Assembly (NCBI RefSeq): GCF_003095395.1
Contig: NZ_QEIJ01000004.1
Span: forward strand, 1 to 64,000
Direction of reading: 5' to 3'
Source of the DNA: Microbacterium sp. Gd 4-13
Lineage (GTDB): Bacteria; Actinomycetota; Actinomycetes; Actinomycetales; Microbacteriaceae
DNA: 64,000 nt
Part shown: piece by piece, positions 17,392 to 27,859 of the stretch
Position numbering within the stretch: position 1 is the stretch's first letter
Layout: each line of letters begins with the position of its first letter
Made by a program: the position numbers and the translations under genes
Notes under the pieces: model-generated
The model's database searches: none
What the model was told of the DNA's origin: nothing
Seen by the model: the letters and a program-made list of their open reading frames with translations, nothing else

Positions 17392-18789
17392 ATGACGCTC
17401 GTGGCAGGAGTCGATTCGTCGACGCAGTCGTGCAAGGTCGTCGTGGTGGATGCTGCCACCGGACTCATCGTGCGGGAGGGGCGGGCGTCTCACCCCGAGG
17501 GCACCGAGGTCGATCCCGAGGCGTGGTGGACGGCCCTGCAGTCGGCGATCGCGGTCGCCGGCGGCTTCGCCGACGTCGCTGCGGTGTCGGTCGCAGGACA
17601 GCAGCACGGCATGGTCGTGCTCGATGCGGACGGTCGGGTGATCCGGCCCGCGCTGCTGTGGAACGACACGCGTTCGGGGCAGGCGGCCGCCGACCTCGTC
17701 GCAGAGGTGGGCGCCGATGAGTACGCGCGCCGCACCGGGGTGGTGCCGGTGGCCTCGTTCACCGCGACGAAGCTCCGCTGGCTGCGCGACGCCGAGCCCG
17801 AGGCCGCCGCCCGGGTGGCCGCCGTCGCCCTGCCGCACGACTGGCTGACCTGGCGCCTCCGGGGCTACGGTCCCGAGCGACCCGACCTCGAGGCGCTGAC
17901 GACCGACAGGTCGGATGCGTCGGGCACGGCCTACTGGGGAGCCGCGGGCTACGACCGCGATCTGCTCGTGCGGGCACTCGGCCACGACGCGGTGCTGCCG
18001 CGCGTGCTCGACGCGCAGGAGAGCGCGGGGACCACCGCCGCGGGCGCCGTCGTCGCCGCGGGCGCCGGCGACAACGCGGGAGCTGCCCTCGGGCTCGACG
18101 CGAAGCCCGGCGACGTGGTCGTCTCGCTCGGCACGTCGGGCACGGTGTTCGCCGTGACCGAGGATCCGGTGACGGACGCGTCGGGCACCGTCGCCGGGTT
18201 CGCCGACGCCGCCGGTGGGTATCTGCCGCTGGTCGCCACGCTCAACGCGGCTCGCGTGCTCGACGCCACGTCGCGCCTGCTCGGCGTCACGCACGAGGAG
18301 CTGGGCGCCCTCGCCTTGGAGGCCCAGCCCGGCGCGGGGGGAATGGTGCTCGTCCCGTGGTTCGAGGGCGAGCGCACGCCGAACCTGCCGGGGGCGCGGG
18401 CGTCGATCTCGGGGCTGTCGCTGGCGAACACCACGCGATCCGACCTCGCGCGCGCGGCGATCGAGGGCATGCTCGCGGGACTGGCGACCGGGCTCGACGC
18501 GATCCGCTCGCTCGGCGTCGAGGCGCGACGCGTGCTGCTCGTGGGCGGCGCGGCGCGCAACGAGGGCGTCGCCGTGATCGCCGGGCAGGTCTTCGACGCG
18601 CCCGTGGCGGTGCCGTCGCCGGGGGAGTACGTGGCGCTCGGGGCCGCGCGTCAGGCGGCGTGGGCGCTCACGGGAGCACGCCCGGGCTGGCCGGTCGCCA
18701 TCGACCGCGAACCTCCGCACGACACGCGTCGCAGCATCCGTTCCCGCTACGACGAGATCGCCGCACTGCGCGCCGCAGAGTCGCGCTGA
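17392..18789 (+). CDS. xylB: Xylulokinase
   Basis: A 465-residue FGGY-family kinase that phosphorylates D-xylulose to xylulose 5-phosphate. The N-terminal ATPase fold starts with [11 protein letters not shown]; the substrate signature QQHGMVV (about residues 68-74) and ALLWNDTR follow, and the second domain has GTSGTVF and the adenosine motif [12 protein letters not shown] good ribosome binding site (AGAAGGAGAG) lies upstream of the ATG. It follows xylA after a 112-nt gap holding a strong hairpin. Confidence 0.92.
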   Translation: MTLVAGVDSSTQSCKVVVVDAATGLIVREGRASHPEGTEVDPEAWWTALQSAIAVAGGFADVAAVSVAGQQHGMVVLDADGRVIRPALLWNDTRSGQAAADLVAEVGADEYARRTGVVPVASFTATKLRWLRDAEPEAAARVAAVALPHDWLTWRLRGYGPERPDLEALTTDRSDASGTAYWGAAGYDRDLLVRALGHDAVLPRVLDAQESAGTTAAGAVVAAGAGDNAGAALGLDAKPGDVVVSLGTSGTVFAVTEDPVTDASGTVAGFADAAGGYLPLVATLNAARVLDATSRLLGVTHEELGALALEAQPGAGGMVLVPWFEGERTPNLPGARASISGLSLANTTRSDLARAAIEGMLAGLATGLDAIRSLGVEARRVLLVGGAARNEGVAVIAGQVFDAPVAVPSPGEYVALGAARQAAWALTGARPGWPVAIDREPPHDTRRSIRSRYDEIAALRAAESR

Positions 18790-18800
18790 CGCTCCTTCGC

Positions 18801-18874
18801 CGCCGACGGTGCCCGTTTCGGCCGAACGTGCCCGCTTTTTCGGGCGCCGATGGCAGGAACGGGCACTCTCGGCG
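18801..18874. repeat. 74-nt palindromic intergenic element, copy 1
   Basis: Arms of 23 nt at each end are imperfect inverted repeats, both carrying GTGCCCGTT or its complement. An inner hairpin GCCCG-CTTTTT-CGGGC is included. A second 74-nt copy with about 81% identity is at 22088-22161. It sits between convergent xylB and tetR genes and may also act as a bidirectional terminator. Confidence 0.75.
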
Positions 18875-18889
18875 ACGGCGCGCTGAGGC

Positions 18890-19462
18890 TCAGCGCCCGA
18901 GCACCGCGTCAAGGAGGCGCTCGGCGTCGCCGGGGGCGACCGGCTCGCGGCTCAGGGCGCGCAGCAGTACCGCACCGATGAGCGCCTCGGCGAGCTCTTC
19001 GACGGGGGCGTCGGGTGGCAGGTTCGAGGTCGTGCCGATCGCCGCCGTGAGGCGCGCCGAGAGCGAGTCGGCGCGGAAGAGCGCGTCGCGAAGACGTCGA
19101 CCGACGTCGGCGTTCTCGGCGGCGGCGCCGATCAGCGAGCGCAGGATGCTCTCGCCCTGCTCGCTGCCGAGATAGCCGAAGATCTCTCCCAGCCAGCTCG
19201 CGAGGTCGCGTCGGACGTCACCGGTGTGCGGCAGCTGGAATCGCCCGGGAGCGAGCATCCCCTCGAGGAGGCATTCCGCCGTCACGGCGCCCTTCGAGGG
19301 CCACCAGCGGTAGATCGTCTGCTTGCCGACACCCGCGCGAGCGGCGATGCCCTCCATCGTGAGGTGGTCGTAGCCGCGCTCGGCGATGAGGGCGGCGGTC
19401 GCCTCGAGGATCGACAGGCGCGCGGCTTCGCTGCGCACGGGTCCGCTGCGGGGAAGGGGCAT
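18890..19462 (-). CDS. TetR-family regulator
   Basis: A 190-residue repressor. The helix-turn-helix is at about residues 30-50 (IAARAGVGKQTIYRWWPSK) and the C-terminal ligand domain resembles TetR_C types found beside MmpL-like exporters. GAGGAG precedes the ATG at 19462. It is divergent from the MmpL gene and probably represses it and itself; the inducer is unknown. Confidence 0.85.
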   Translation of the reverse strand: MPLPRSGPVRSEAARLSILEATAALIAERGYDHLTMEGIAARAGVGKQTIYRWWPSKGAVTAECLLEGMLAPGRFQLPHTGDVRRDLASWLGEIFGYLGSEQGESILRSLIGAAAENADVGRRLRDALFRADSLSARLTAAIGTTSNLPPDAPVEELAEALIGAVLLRALSREPVAPGDAERLLDAVLGR

Positions 19463-19487
19463 ACGGGCTCCTCTCACTGAAGACGAG

Positions 19488-19496
19488 ACGGTCCGT
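19488..19496. promoter_or_regulatory. Candidate TetR operator
   Basis: ACGG-T-CCGT is a perfect short inverted repeat in the tetR/mmpL gap, next to TATCTT (19499-19504), a possible -10 for the transporter gene. Its location suits repression of both genes. Only 9 bp are symmetric, so this is tentative. Confidence 0.4.
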
Positions 19497-19570
19497 GTTA
19501 TCTTAGCCACGCTTATCGGAGTCGAGGCGCCTCCTCCGTGGGGTCTGCCCCGCGGATCTAGAGGATGACA

Positions 19571-22081
19571 ATGGCCGAGCTGCTGCACCGTCTGGGAACC
19601 TTTGCCGCGCGCCGCGCGTGGACGGTGATCGTCGCGTGGATCGTGATCCTCGGGATCGCCGGGGGCGGATTCCTCATCGGATACAAGGGCCTCAGTTCGA
19701 GCTTCGACATCCCCGGCACCGCATCGGGAGACGTCATCACGCAGCTCCAGGACGAGCTCCCCGGCTTCAGCGGCGCCTCCGGCCAGGTCGTCTTCCACGC
19801 CGCCGACGGGTCGGCGTTCACCGACGCGCAGCGCGCCGAGATCACGGCGCTCGCCGAGTCGGCCAGAGACCTCCCCGACGTCGCCGACGTCATCGATCCG
19901 TTCGCCGCCGCGCAGCAGCTCGCCGACCAGGCCGCCCAGGTCACCGACGGTCAGGCGCAGATCGACGACGCCCGCGCGCAAGCCGAGAACGGTCAAACCC
20001 AGCTCGACGCCGGCCGCGCCCAGCTCGAGGCCGGCCAGGCCCAGCTCGACGCGGCGAGGGCGCAGGCCGAAGCGGCCGGGTTCCCCACGACCGAGATCGA
20101 CGCGCAGCAGGCGGCGCTCGACGCGCAGCGTGCGCAGCTCGACGCCCAGCAGCAGCAGTTGACCGACGGGCTCGCCACGATCGATGAGAACGAGGCCGCG
20201 CTCCAGCGCGGCGCGGAGCTGCTCTCTCTCGCCGACGGCATCGGCGTGTTGTCGGCCGACGGCGCCACGGCGCTCGTGAACGTCTCGTTCACCGAACCCC
20301 GGCTCGAGCTCTCCCAGGAGTCGAAGGATGCTGTGGTCGACCACTTCGCGTCCGCGCCCATCGACGGGGTCGAGGTCGCCTTCTCGACCGACATCTCGCA
20401 GGGCGTGCCGGAGATCCTCGGCGTCGGCGAGGTCGTCGGCGTCGCGATCGCGGCGATCGTGCTCGTCGTCGTGCTGGGCTCGCTCCTGGCGGCCGCCTTC
20501 CCGCTCGTCACTGCGATCGTGGGCGTGGCGATCGGCGCGATGGCGACGCTGGCGTTCTCCGGCGTCGTGCAGATGGCCTCGGTCACCCCGATCCTCGGGG
20601 TGATGCTCGGCCTCGCGGTCGGCATCGACTACTCGCTGTTCATCCTCTACCGCCACCGCAAGCAGCTGCTGCAGGGGGCCCGCGTCGACGAGTCCATCGG
20701 CCTCGCCAACGGCACCGCCGGCAACGCCGTCGTGTTCGCCGGCACGACCGTCATCGTGGCGCTCCTGGCGCTCAACATCACGGGGGTCCCCTTCCTCGGA
20801 CTCATGGGGACGGCTGGCGCGCTCAGCGTCGCGATCGCCGTTCTCATCGCGGTCTCGCTCACCCCCGCGCTCCTGAGCCTCGCCGGAACCCGTGTGCTGG
20901 GCCGCCGTGCGCGGGCCCGCGCTGCCGCCGCCGCCGCAGCATCCGACGCCGGTGAGGCCGAGACCACCCACACCCGCGTGCGCCCGATGTCGACCCTGCG
21001 GGCGGTCGTGACCTCCGTCGTCGCCGTCGTCGTGCTCCTGGTCGTCGCGATCCCCGCGCTGTCGATGCGCCTCGGTCTTCCCGATGGCGGCTCGGAGGCC
21101 GAGGACTCCACCGCGTACCGCGCCTACACGCTCACGCAGGACGCCTTCGGCGAGGGCGTGAACGGACCGCTGCTCGTGGTCGCGACCTTCCCCGACGGAC
21201 TCGACGCCGACCAGGTGCTCGACGCTCAGCTGAGTGTCGCGCGCGAGCTCGGCGCACAGACCGACGTCGTCGCGGTCGCCCCGGTGGCCGTGTCGGACGA
21301 CAACGGCCTCGGCGTCTTCCAGGTCGTGCCCGCCGAAGGCCCGAGCAGCGTCTCGACGGAGACGCTCGTACGCGACCTTCGCGAACTGCCCCCGATCGGC
21401 GGCGACATCACCCTCGGCGTCACGGGTCAGGCGGCTATCAACATCGACATCTCCGAGGGACTCGCCGACGCGCTGCCGGTCTACCTCGTCGTCGTGGTCG
21501 GCCTGTCGTTCCTCATCATGGTGATGGTGTTCCGTTCGCTCCTCGTGCCGCTCATCGCGACGGCGGGCTTCGTGCTCTCGCTGTTCGCGACGTATGGGGC
21601 GGTCACCGCCGTGTTCCAGTGGGGCTGGTTCGGTTCGCTCCTCGGAGTGCACAACCCCGGGCCGATCCTGAGCTTCCTGCCGGTGATCCTCGTCGGCATT
21701 CTCTTCGGGCTGGCGATGGACTACCAACTCTTCCTCGCCACCGGCATGCGGGAGGCGTACGCCCACGGTGCACCCGCGAGGCTCGCGGTCGCCCAGGGGT
21801 TCCGTGCCGGGCGCACCGTCGTGATCGCCGCGGCGTTGATCATGATCGCGGTGTTCGGCGGCTTCATCACGAGCGAGTCGGTGATGATCAAGTCGATCGG
21901 CTTCGGCCTCGCACTCGGCGTCCTGTTCGACGCCTTCATCGTGCGGATGCTGCTGATGCCCGCGCTCATGCACCTGCTCGGCCGCTCGGCGTGGTGGCTG
22001 CCCCGCTGGCTCGACAGGATCACCCCGAACGTCGACGTCGAGGGCTCGGCGCTGGAGCGCCGCCACCCCGTGCACCACTGA
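19571..22081 (+). CDS. MmpL/RND-family exporter
   Basis: An 836-residue integral membrane transporter with two repeated halves, each having a large extracytoplasmic loop and a block of six helices (YdfJ/MmpL type), probably exporting lipids or drugs by proton antiport. The first loop (about residues 115-215) carries a Gln/Ala/Asp-rich coiled-coil stretch with repeated AQLDA units. Motifs GIDYSLFILYRHR and AMDYQLFL mark the two proton-relay helices. The ATG at 19571 is preferred over 19565 because GAGG (19561-19564) has proper spacing only for it. Control by the divergent TetR is likely. Confidence 0.88.
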   Translation: MAELLHRLGTFAARRAWTVIVAWIVILGIAGGGFLIGYKGLSSSFDIPGTASGDVITQLQDELPGFSGASGQVVFHAADGSAFTDAQRAEITALAESARDLPDVADVIDPFAAAQQLADQAAQVTDGQAQIDDARAQAENGQTQLDAGRAQLEAGQAQLDAARAQAEAAGFPTTEIDAQQAALDAQRAQLDAQQQQLTDGLATIDENEAALQRGAELLSLADGIGVLSADGATALVNVSFTEPRLELSQESKDAVVDHFASAPIDGVEVAFSTDISQGVPEILGVGEVVGVAIAAIVLVVVLGSLLAAAFPLVTAIVGVAIGAMATLAFSGVVQMASVTPILGVMLGLAVGIDYSLFILYRHRKQLLQGARVDESIGLANGTAGNAVVFAGTTVIVALLALNITGVPFLGLMGTAGALSVAIAVLIAVSLTPALLSLAGTRVLGRRARARAAAAAAASDAGEAETTHTRVRPMSTLRAVVTSVVAVVVLLVVAIPALSMRLGLPDGGSEAEDSTAYRAYTLTQDAFGEGVNGPLLVVATFPDGLDADQVLDAQLSVARELGAQTDVVAVAPVAVSDDNGLGVFQVVPAEGPSSVSTETLVRDLRELPPIGGDITLGVTGQAAINIDISEGLADALPVYLVVVVGLSFLIMVMVFRSLLVPLIATAGFVLSLFATYGAVTAVFQWGWFGSLLGVHNPGPILSFLPVILVGILFGLAMDYQLFLATGMREAYAHGAPARLAVAQGFRAGRTVVIAAALIMIAVFGGFITSESVMIKSIGFGLALGVLFDAFIVRMLLMPALMHLLGRSAWWLPRWLDRITPNVDVEGSALERRHPVHH

Positions 22082-22087
22082 CCTGCG

Positions 22088-22161
22088 CGCCGAGAGTGCC
22101 CGTTTCCGCCGAGGGTGCCGCCGTTTTCGGGCACGAATGGCCGAAACGGGCACCCTCGGCG
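22088..22161. repeat. 74-nt palindromic intergenic element, copy 2
   Basis: The same length and layout as the copy at 18801-18874, about 81% identical; its 23-nt arms differ from perfect inversion at two positions. It lies 6 nt after the MmpL gene and ends 51 nt before the alarmone synthetase gene. Confidence 0.75.
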
Positions 22162-22212
22162 GTGGACGCATCTCACAGCCCCCTCGTAGCCCTCATCGAT
22201 ACCGTGGAGACC

Positions 22213-22887
22213 ATGCCCGAGCGCGACGAGCAGCAGATCACCGTCTCGGCCACGGCTCTGCGCGCGATGCGCGACGAGTTCCAGCGCTTCCTCATGGAGT
22301 ACCGCTTCGGACTCCAGGAGATCGAGACGAAGATCTCGATCCTCCGCGAGGAGTTCGAGGAGGTGCACGACTACAACCCGATCGAGCACGTCTCGGGCCG
22401 CGTGAAGTCGCCCGACAGCCTGGCGGAGAAGGTGCGGCGAAAGGGCGTCGACGCCGATTTCGAGAGCATCCGCGCGTCGATCACCGACATCGCCGGCGTG
22501 CGCATCACGTGCAGCTTCACCACCGACGCCTACCGGTTGTTCGATCTCCTCACGCAGCAGGACGACATCACGGTCATCAGCGTCAAGGACTACATCGCAG
22601 AGCCCAAACCCAACGGATACAAGAGCCTGCACGCGATCGTCACGGTGCCGGTCTTCCTGTCGACGGGCCGCGTCGACGTTCCGGTGGAGGTGCAGTTCCG
22701 CACGATCGCGATGGATTTCTGGGCGAGCCTCGAGCACAAGATCTACTACAAGTACGACCGCCTCGTGCCCGACGAACTGCTCGCCGGACTCAAGGATGCT
22801 GCCGACACGGCCGCCGAGCTCGACCAGCGCATGGAGCGGCTGCATCGTGAGATCCGCGGCGGCGCACCCGGGGTCGTCTCGATCTGA
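22213..22887 (+). CDS. Small alarmone synthetase (RelA/SpoT domain)
   Basis: A 224-residue single-domain (p)ppGpp synthetase, transferring pyrophosphate from ATP to GDP or GTP. The RelA/SpoT synthetase motifs are present: GVRITCSF, KDYIAEPKPNGYKSLH, and VEVQFRTIAMDFWASLEHK. There is no hydrolase, TGS or ACT domain, so it is RelQ/RelP-like and not a full-length Rel. TACCGT (22200-22205) lies 7 nt before the ATG, supporting this start and a leaderless mRNA; in-frame GTGs at 22162 and 22204 are less likely. Confidence 0.88.
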   Translation: MPERDEQQITVSATALRAMRDEFQRFLMEYRFGLQEIETKISILREEFEEVHDYNPIEHVSGRVKSPDSLAEKVRRKGVDADFESIRASITDIAGVRITCSFTTDAYRLFDLLTQQDDITVISVKDYIAEPKPNGYKSLHAIVTVPVFLSTGRVDVPVEVQFRTIAMDFWASLEHKIYYKYDRLVPDELLAGLKDAADTAAELDQRMERLHREIRGGAPGVVSI

Positions 22888-22908
22888 CCCGGCCGGCCCG
22901 GGCCGGGT
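22887..22908 (+). terminator. Terminator after the alarmone synthetase gene
   Basis: ACCCGGCC (22887-22894) pairs perfectly with GGCCGGGT (22901-22908) around a 6-nt loop, starting on the last base of the stop codon. No T tract follows; the next gene's -10 box (CACAAT) begins 6 nt later. Confidence 0.5.
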
Positions 22909-22926
22909 GGGCGCACAATGGGGGGC

Positions 22927-23817
22927 ATGGTGAGTACCGCCGCGCCCGGCGACGTCGACGCGGTCGCCGACGACCTCTACGCCGTCACGCCCGGCGAGTT
23001 CACCTCCGCGCGCAACGCGCGGGCGGCCGCTGCCACCGGCCCGCTGGCCGCGCAGATCAAGGCCCTGCGCAAGCCCACGGTCGCCGCGTGGGCGGTGAAC
23101 CTCCTCGTCCGCGACGGCCAGCTGGGGCAGGCGGTCGAGCTCTCGCAGGCGCTGCGCGAGGCACAGGACGACCTCGACGCCGCAGAACTCGCCCGCCTCG
23201 GGAAGCAGCGGCGGGCGCTCGTCGCAGGGCTCGCCCGGCGCGCGGCCGAGCTCGCCGGCGACGCCGGGACGACCCTCAGCCCGGCCGCGCGCGATGACGT
23301 GGAGAAGACGGTGAACGCAGCGGTGGTGGATGCTGCCGCCGCGGCCGTCGTGCTGACGGGCCGGCTCGTGCGCACCCTGGAGGCGAACGGGTTCGGCGGG
23401 GCGTCGCCGCCCGACGACCTGGTCGCAGGATCGGTGCCGGGCCTCGCGCCCGCGGCTCCGGCGCGCTCGCGCGACGACCTCGCCGAGCGCCGGCGGCGCA
23501 AGGCCGCGGAGGCTGCCGCGCGAGAGGCGCAGCGCGCCGCCGCCGACGCCGACCGCGAGCTCGCGCGGGCGCAGGAGCGCCGGGCGAAGCGGCGCGAGCG
23601 AGCCGACCGCCTGCACGAGCGCGTGGAGGATCTGCGCGGCGAACTGGCGCGGATGACCGAGGACGCACGGGCCGCCGACGAGGAGGTCGCCCGCATCGAC
23701 GAAGAGCACGCCCGGCTCCTGGAGCGCTCGAAGAAGGCCGCGAAGGAGGCCGAGCGGGCGGCGGCGGCCGTTCCCGACGCGGACGGAACACGTGTCCGGC
23801 GCTCGCGCCCTCGCTAA
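22927..23817 (+). CDS. Hypothetical coiled-coil protein
   Basis: A 296-residue soluble protein. Residues 1-160 are Ala-rich helices with a conserved-looking ALRKPTVAAWAVNLLVR segment; residues 175-285 form a long Ala/Arg/Glu coiled coil. The C-terminus is basic. No signal peptide or membrane segment is present. CACAAT (22914-22919) lies 7 nt before the ATG, so it is probably leaderless. The family is found in Actinobacteria without a known function. Confidence 0.7.
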   Translation: MVSTAAPGDVDAVADDLYAVTPGEFTSARNARAAAATGPLAAQIKALRKPTVAAWAVNLLVRDGQLGQAVELSQALREAQDDLDAAELARLGKQRRALVAGLARRAAELAGDAGTTLSPAARDDVEKTVNAAVVDAAAAAVVLTGRLVRTLEANGFGGASPPDDLVAGSVPGLAPAAPARSRDDLAERRRRKAAEAAAREAQRAAADADRELARAQERRAKRRERADRLHERVEDLRGELARMTEDARAADEEVARIDEEHARLLERSKKAAKEAERAAAAVPDADGTRVRRSRPR

Positions 23818-23826
23818 GGTGTGCCC

Positions 23827-25089
23827 ATGGCGCTCCTCGACGCGGGATTCTTCCTCCTCCCGCTGCTCGCGGTGCTCGCCCCGCTCGCCGCACGGGGTCT
23901 CGGCCGATGGGTGCGCGTACCCATCGTCGTGTTCGAACTGGCCCTCGGCATCATCGTCGGACCGAGCGTGCTCGGGTGGATCGCGCCCTCCGACATCGTG
24001 GGCATCTTCGCGTCGTTCGGCCTCGCCATGCTCTTCTTCATGGCCGGGAACGAGATCGACTTCGCCGCCCTCCGCGGACGGTCGGGGGCACGCGCCGGTG
24101 CGGGATGGGTGCTGAGCCTGGCGGCGGGCCTCGGTGTCGGGTGGCTCGTCGCGCCCGGCGAACCCGCCGTCTTCATCGGGATCGCACTGGCGTCGACCGC
24201 GCTCGGCGCGCTCATGCCGATCCTCCGCGATGCCGGGGAGCTCGGCACTCCCTGGGGGCGCGCGGTCACCGCGGTGGGGGCCGTGGGAGAGTTCGGTCCG
24301 CTCGTCGCGATCTCGCTCTTCCTCGGCACGCGCGACGTCGGCGCCGCGTCGATCGTGCTGGGCGTCTTCGTCGTCATCGCGGCGGGGGCGGTCTTCGTCG
24401 CCGCGCGCTTCGAGCACGGACGCATCCACCGTCTCGTGAACGCCACCCTCCACACATCGGGGCAGATGGCCGTGCGGATCGTCTTCCTCATCGTCGGCGC
24501 GCTCGTCGCGCTGAGTATCGCGCTGCAGCTCGACATGCTCCTCGGCGCCTTCGTCGCAGGCGTCCTGTGGAAACTCGTCATGCGCAACGCCCGTCCGCCG
24601 TTGCGCGAGGCGGTCGACAGCAAGGTGGAGGCCGTGGCCTTCGGATTCCTGGTGCCGGTCTTCTTCCTGTACACCGGCATCACCTTCGACCTGCAGGCGA
24701 TGGTGTCCTCGCCGCGCACGATCGCCCTGGTCCCGCTGTTCCTCGTCGCCCTCCTCGTCGTGAGGGGCATCCCGGCCTCGTTCGTCGCGCCCGCCGGCTC
24801 CTCGCAGCGTGATCGTGTCGCGCTCGGGATGCTGGGGGCCACGGCCCTTCCCATCGTGGTCGCCGTCACCGGCATCGGCGTGGCCGACGGGACCCTGGAT
24901 GCGGGTACGGCCGCAGCTCTCGTGGGAGCCGCGATGCTGTCGGTTCTGCTCTACCCCTTCCTCGGCATGGCGATCCGCGGAGACCGATCGGTCGTGACGA
25001 AGCCGGCCTTCGACCCCGTCGTGCTCGCCGTCCGTCCCGCCACGCGCACCCGCCGCGCCGACGACGCCGATGAGGAGGGCGGCCGGTGA
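23827..25089 (+). CDS. Cation:proton antiporter (CPA2 family)
   Basis: A 420-residue protein with 11-13 membrane helices of the Na+/H+ or K+/H+ exchanger family (Kef-type core without a TrkA-N domain). Family features include GPSVLGW in the first bundle, FMAGNEIDF, and the acidic pair region GEFGPLVAIS. TAAGGT (23815-23820) lies 6 nt before the ATG; its first three bases are the stop codon of the previous gene. GTG 23821 is an alternative start. The next gene overlaps its stop. Ion specificity is unknown. Confidence 0.82.
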   Translation: MALLDAGFFLLPLLAVLAPLAARGLGRWVRVPIVVFELALGIIVGPSVLGWIAPSDIVGIFASFGLAMLFFMAGNEIDFAALRGRSGARAGAGWVLSLAAGLGVGWLVAPGEPAVFIGIALASTALGALMPILRDAGELGTPWGRAVTAVGAVGEFGPLVAISLFLGTRDVGAASIVLGVFVVIAAGAVFVAARFEHGRIHRLVNATLHTSGQMAVRIVFLIVGALVALSIALQLDMLLGAFVAGVLWKLVMRNARPPLREAVDSKVEAVAFGFLVPVFFLYTGITFDLQAMVSSPRTIALVPLFLVALLVVRGIPASFVAPAGSSQRDRVALGMLGATALPIVVAVTGIGVADGTLDAGTAAALVGAAMLSVLLYPFLGMAIRGDRSVVTKPAFDPVVLAVRPATRTRRADDADEEGGR

Positions 25090-25562
25090 TCGCCGACATC
25101 CTGCATGCCGCTCGCCGCCGTCTCGACGGTGCGCCGAAGGAGGCCCTCGGTGAGCTGAAGGCCCCGCGGCCGATCCTCGGCATCGCCCGCGCCCCGCGCA
25201 TCGTGCCGGCGGGGGAGGTGTGGCACCTCGGCGTGCTGCTCCTCGCCGACGAGCAGCTCGCCGCGACCGGTCAGATCGTGCGGGCCCGGGAGGAGGCCCG
25301 CCGCGGGTACACGGCCGAGTCGCAACGCGAGCGCGCGGCGCTCGCCGCCGCGGCGTTCCGCGGTGGTTTCGGCGAGGGGAGCACCGTGCACGTCGGCTGG
25401 CGCCTCATCGATGTCGACGACCTGGATGCTGCGAGTTCACCCGTCGCCGTCGTCGACGGGCAGCCGATGGTGCGCTGGAGCGCGACCGGCGGCCTCATGC
25501 CGCTCGAGCGCTACCTCCACGAACGCATCGAGCTGCTGCAGCATCCGCCCGAGCGCGCCTGA
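25086..25562 (+). CDS. Hypothetical protein coupled to the antiporter
   Basis: A 158-residue soluble protein whose GTG start overlaps the antiporter stop (GTGA), indicating translational coupling. It has a predicted alpha/beta make-up with a PRIVPAGEVWHLGVLLL core and no recognised catalytic motif. Relatives in Microbacterium are sometimes labelled glutaminase, which I cannot support. A role linked to the antiporter is possible from the overlap. Confidence 0.65.
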   Translation: MIADILHAARRRLDGAPKEALGELKAPRPILGIARAPRIVPAGEVWHLGVLLLADEQLAATGQIVRAREEARRGYTAESQRERAALAAAAFRGGFGEGSTVHVGWRLIDVDDLDAASSPVAVVDGQPMVRWSATGGLMPLERYLHERIELLQHPPERA

Positions 25563-25606
25563 TGCCTACTCGACGACCCCCGTCCCGTCAACGGCCCGCC
25601 CCGGCA

Positions 25607-25635
25607 GTGGCAGGGTCGCATCCCTCGGCTATCTT
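25607..25635 (+). promoter_or_regulatory. Promoter of the glgX-treY-treZ operon
   Basis: GTGGCA (25607-25612) and TATCTT (25630-25635) are separated by 17 nt. The expected start of transcription is at or beside the glgX GTG at 25643, so the operon mRNA is probably leaderless. Confidence 0.6.
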
Positions 25636-25642
25636 TAGCCAC

Positions 25643-27856
<2,214 letters not shown>

Positions 27857-27859
27857 CCG

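Noticed and set aside
19463..22171. Very long minus-strand extension upstream of the TetR gene
   Set aside because: The extra 900 codons are antisense to the MmpL gene, and TetR homology starts at the ATG at 19462 with a good ribosome binding site.
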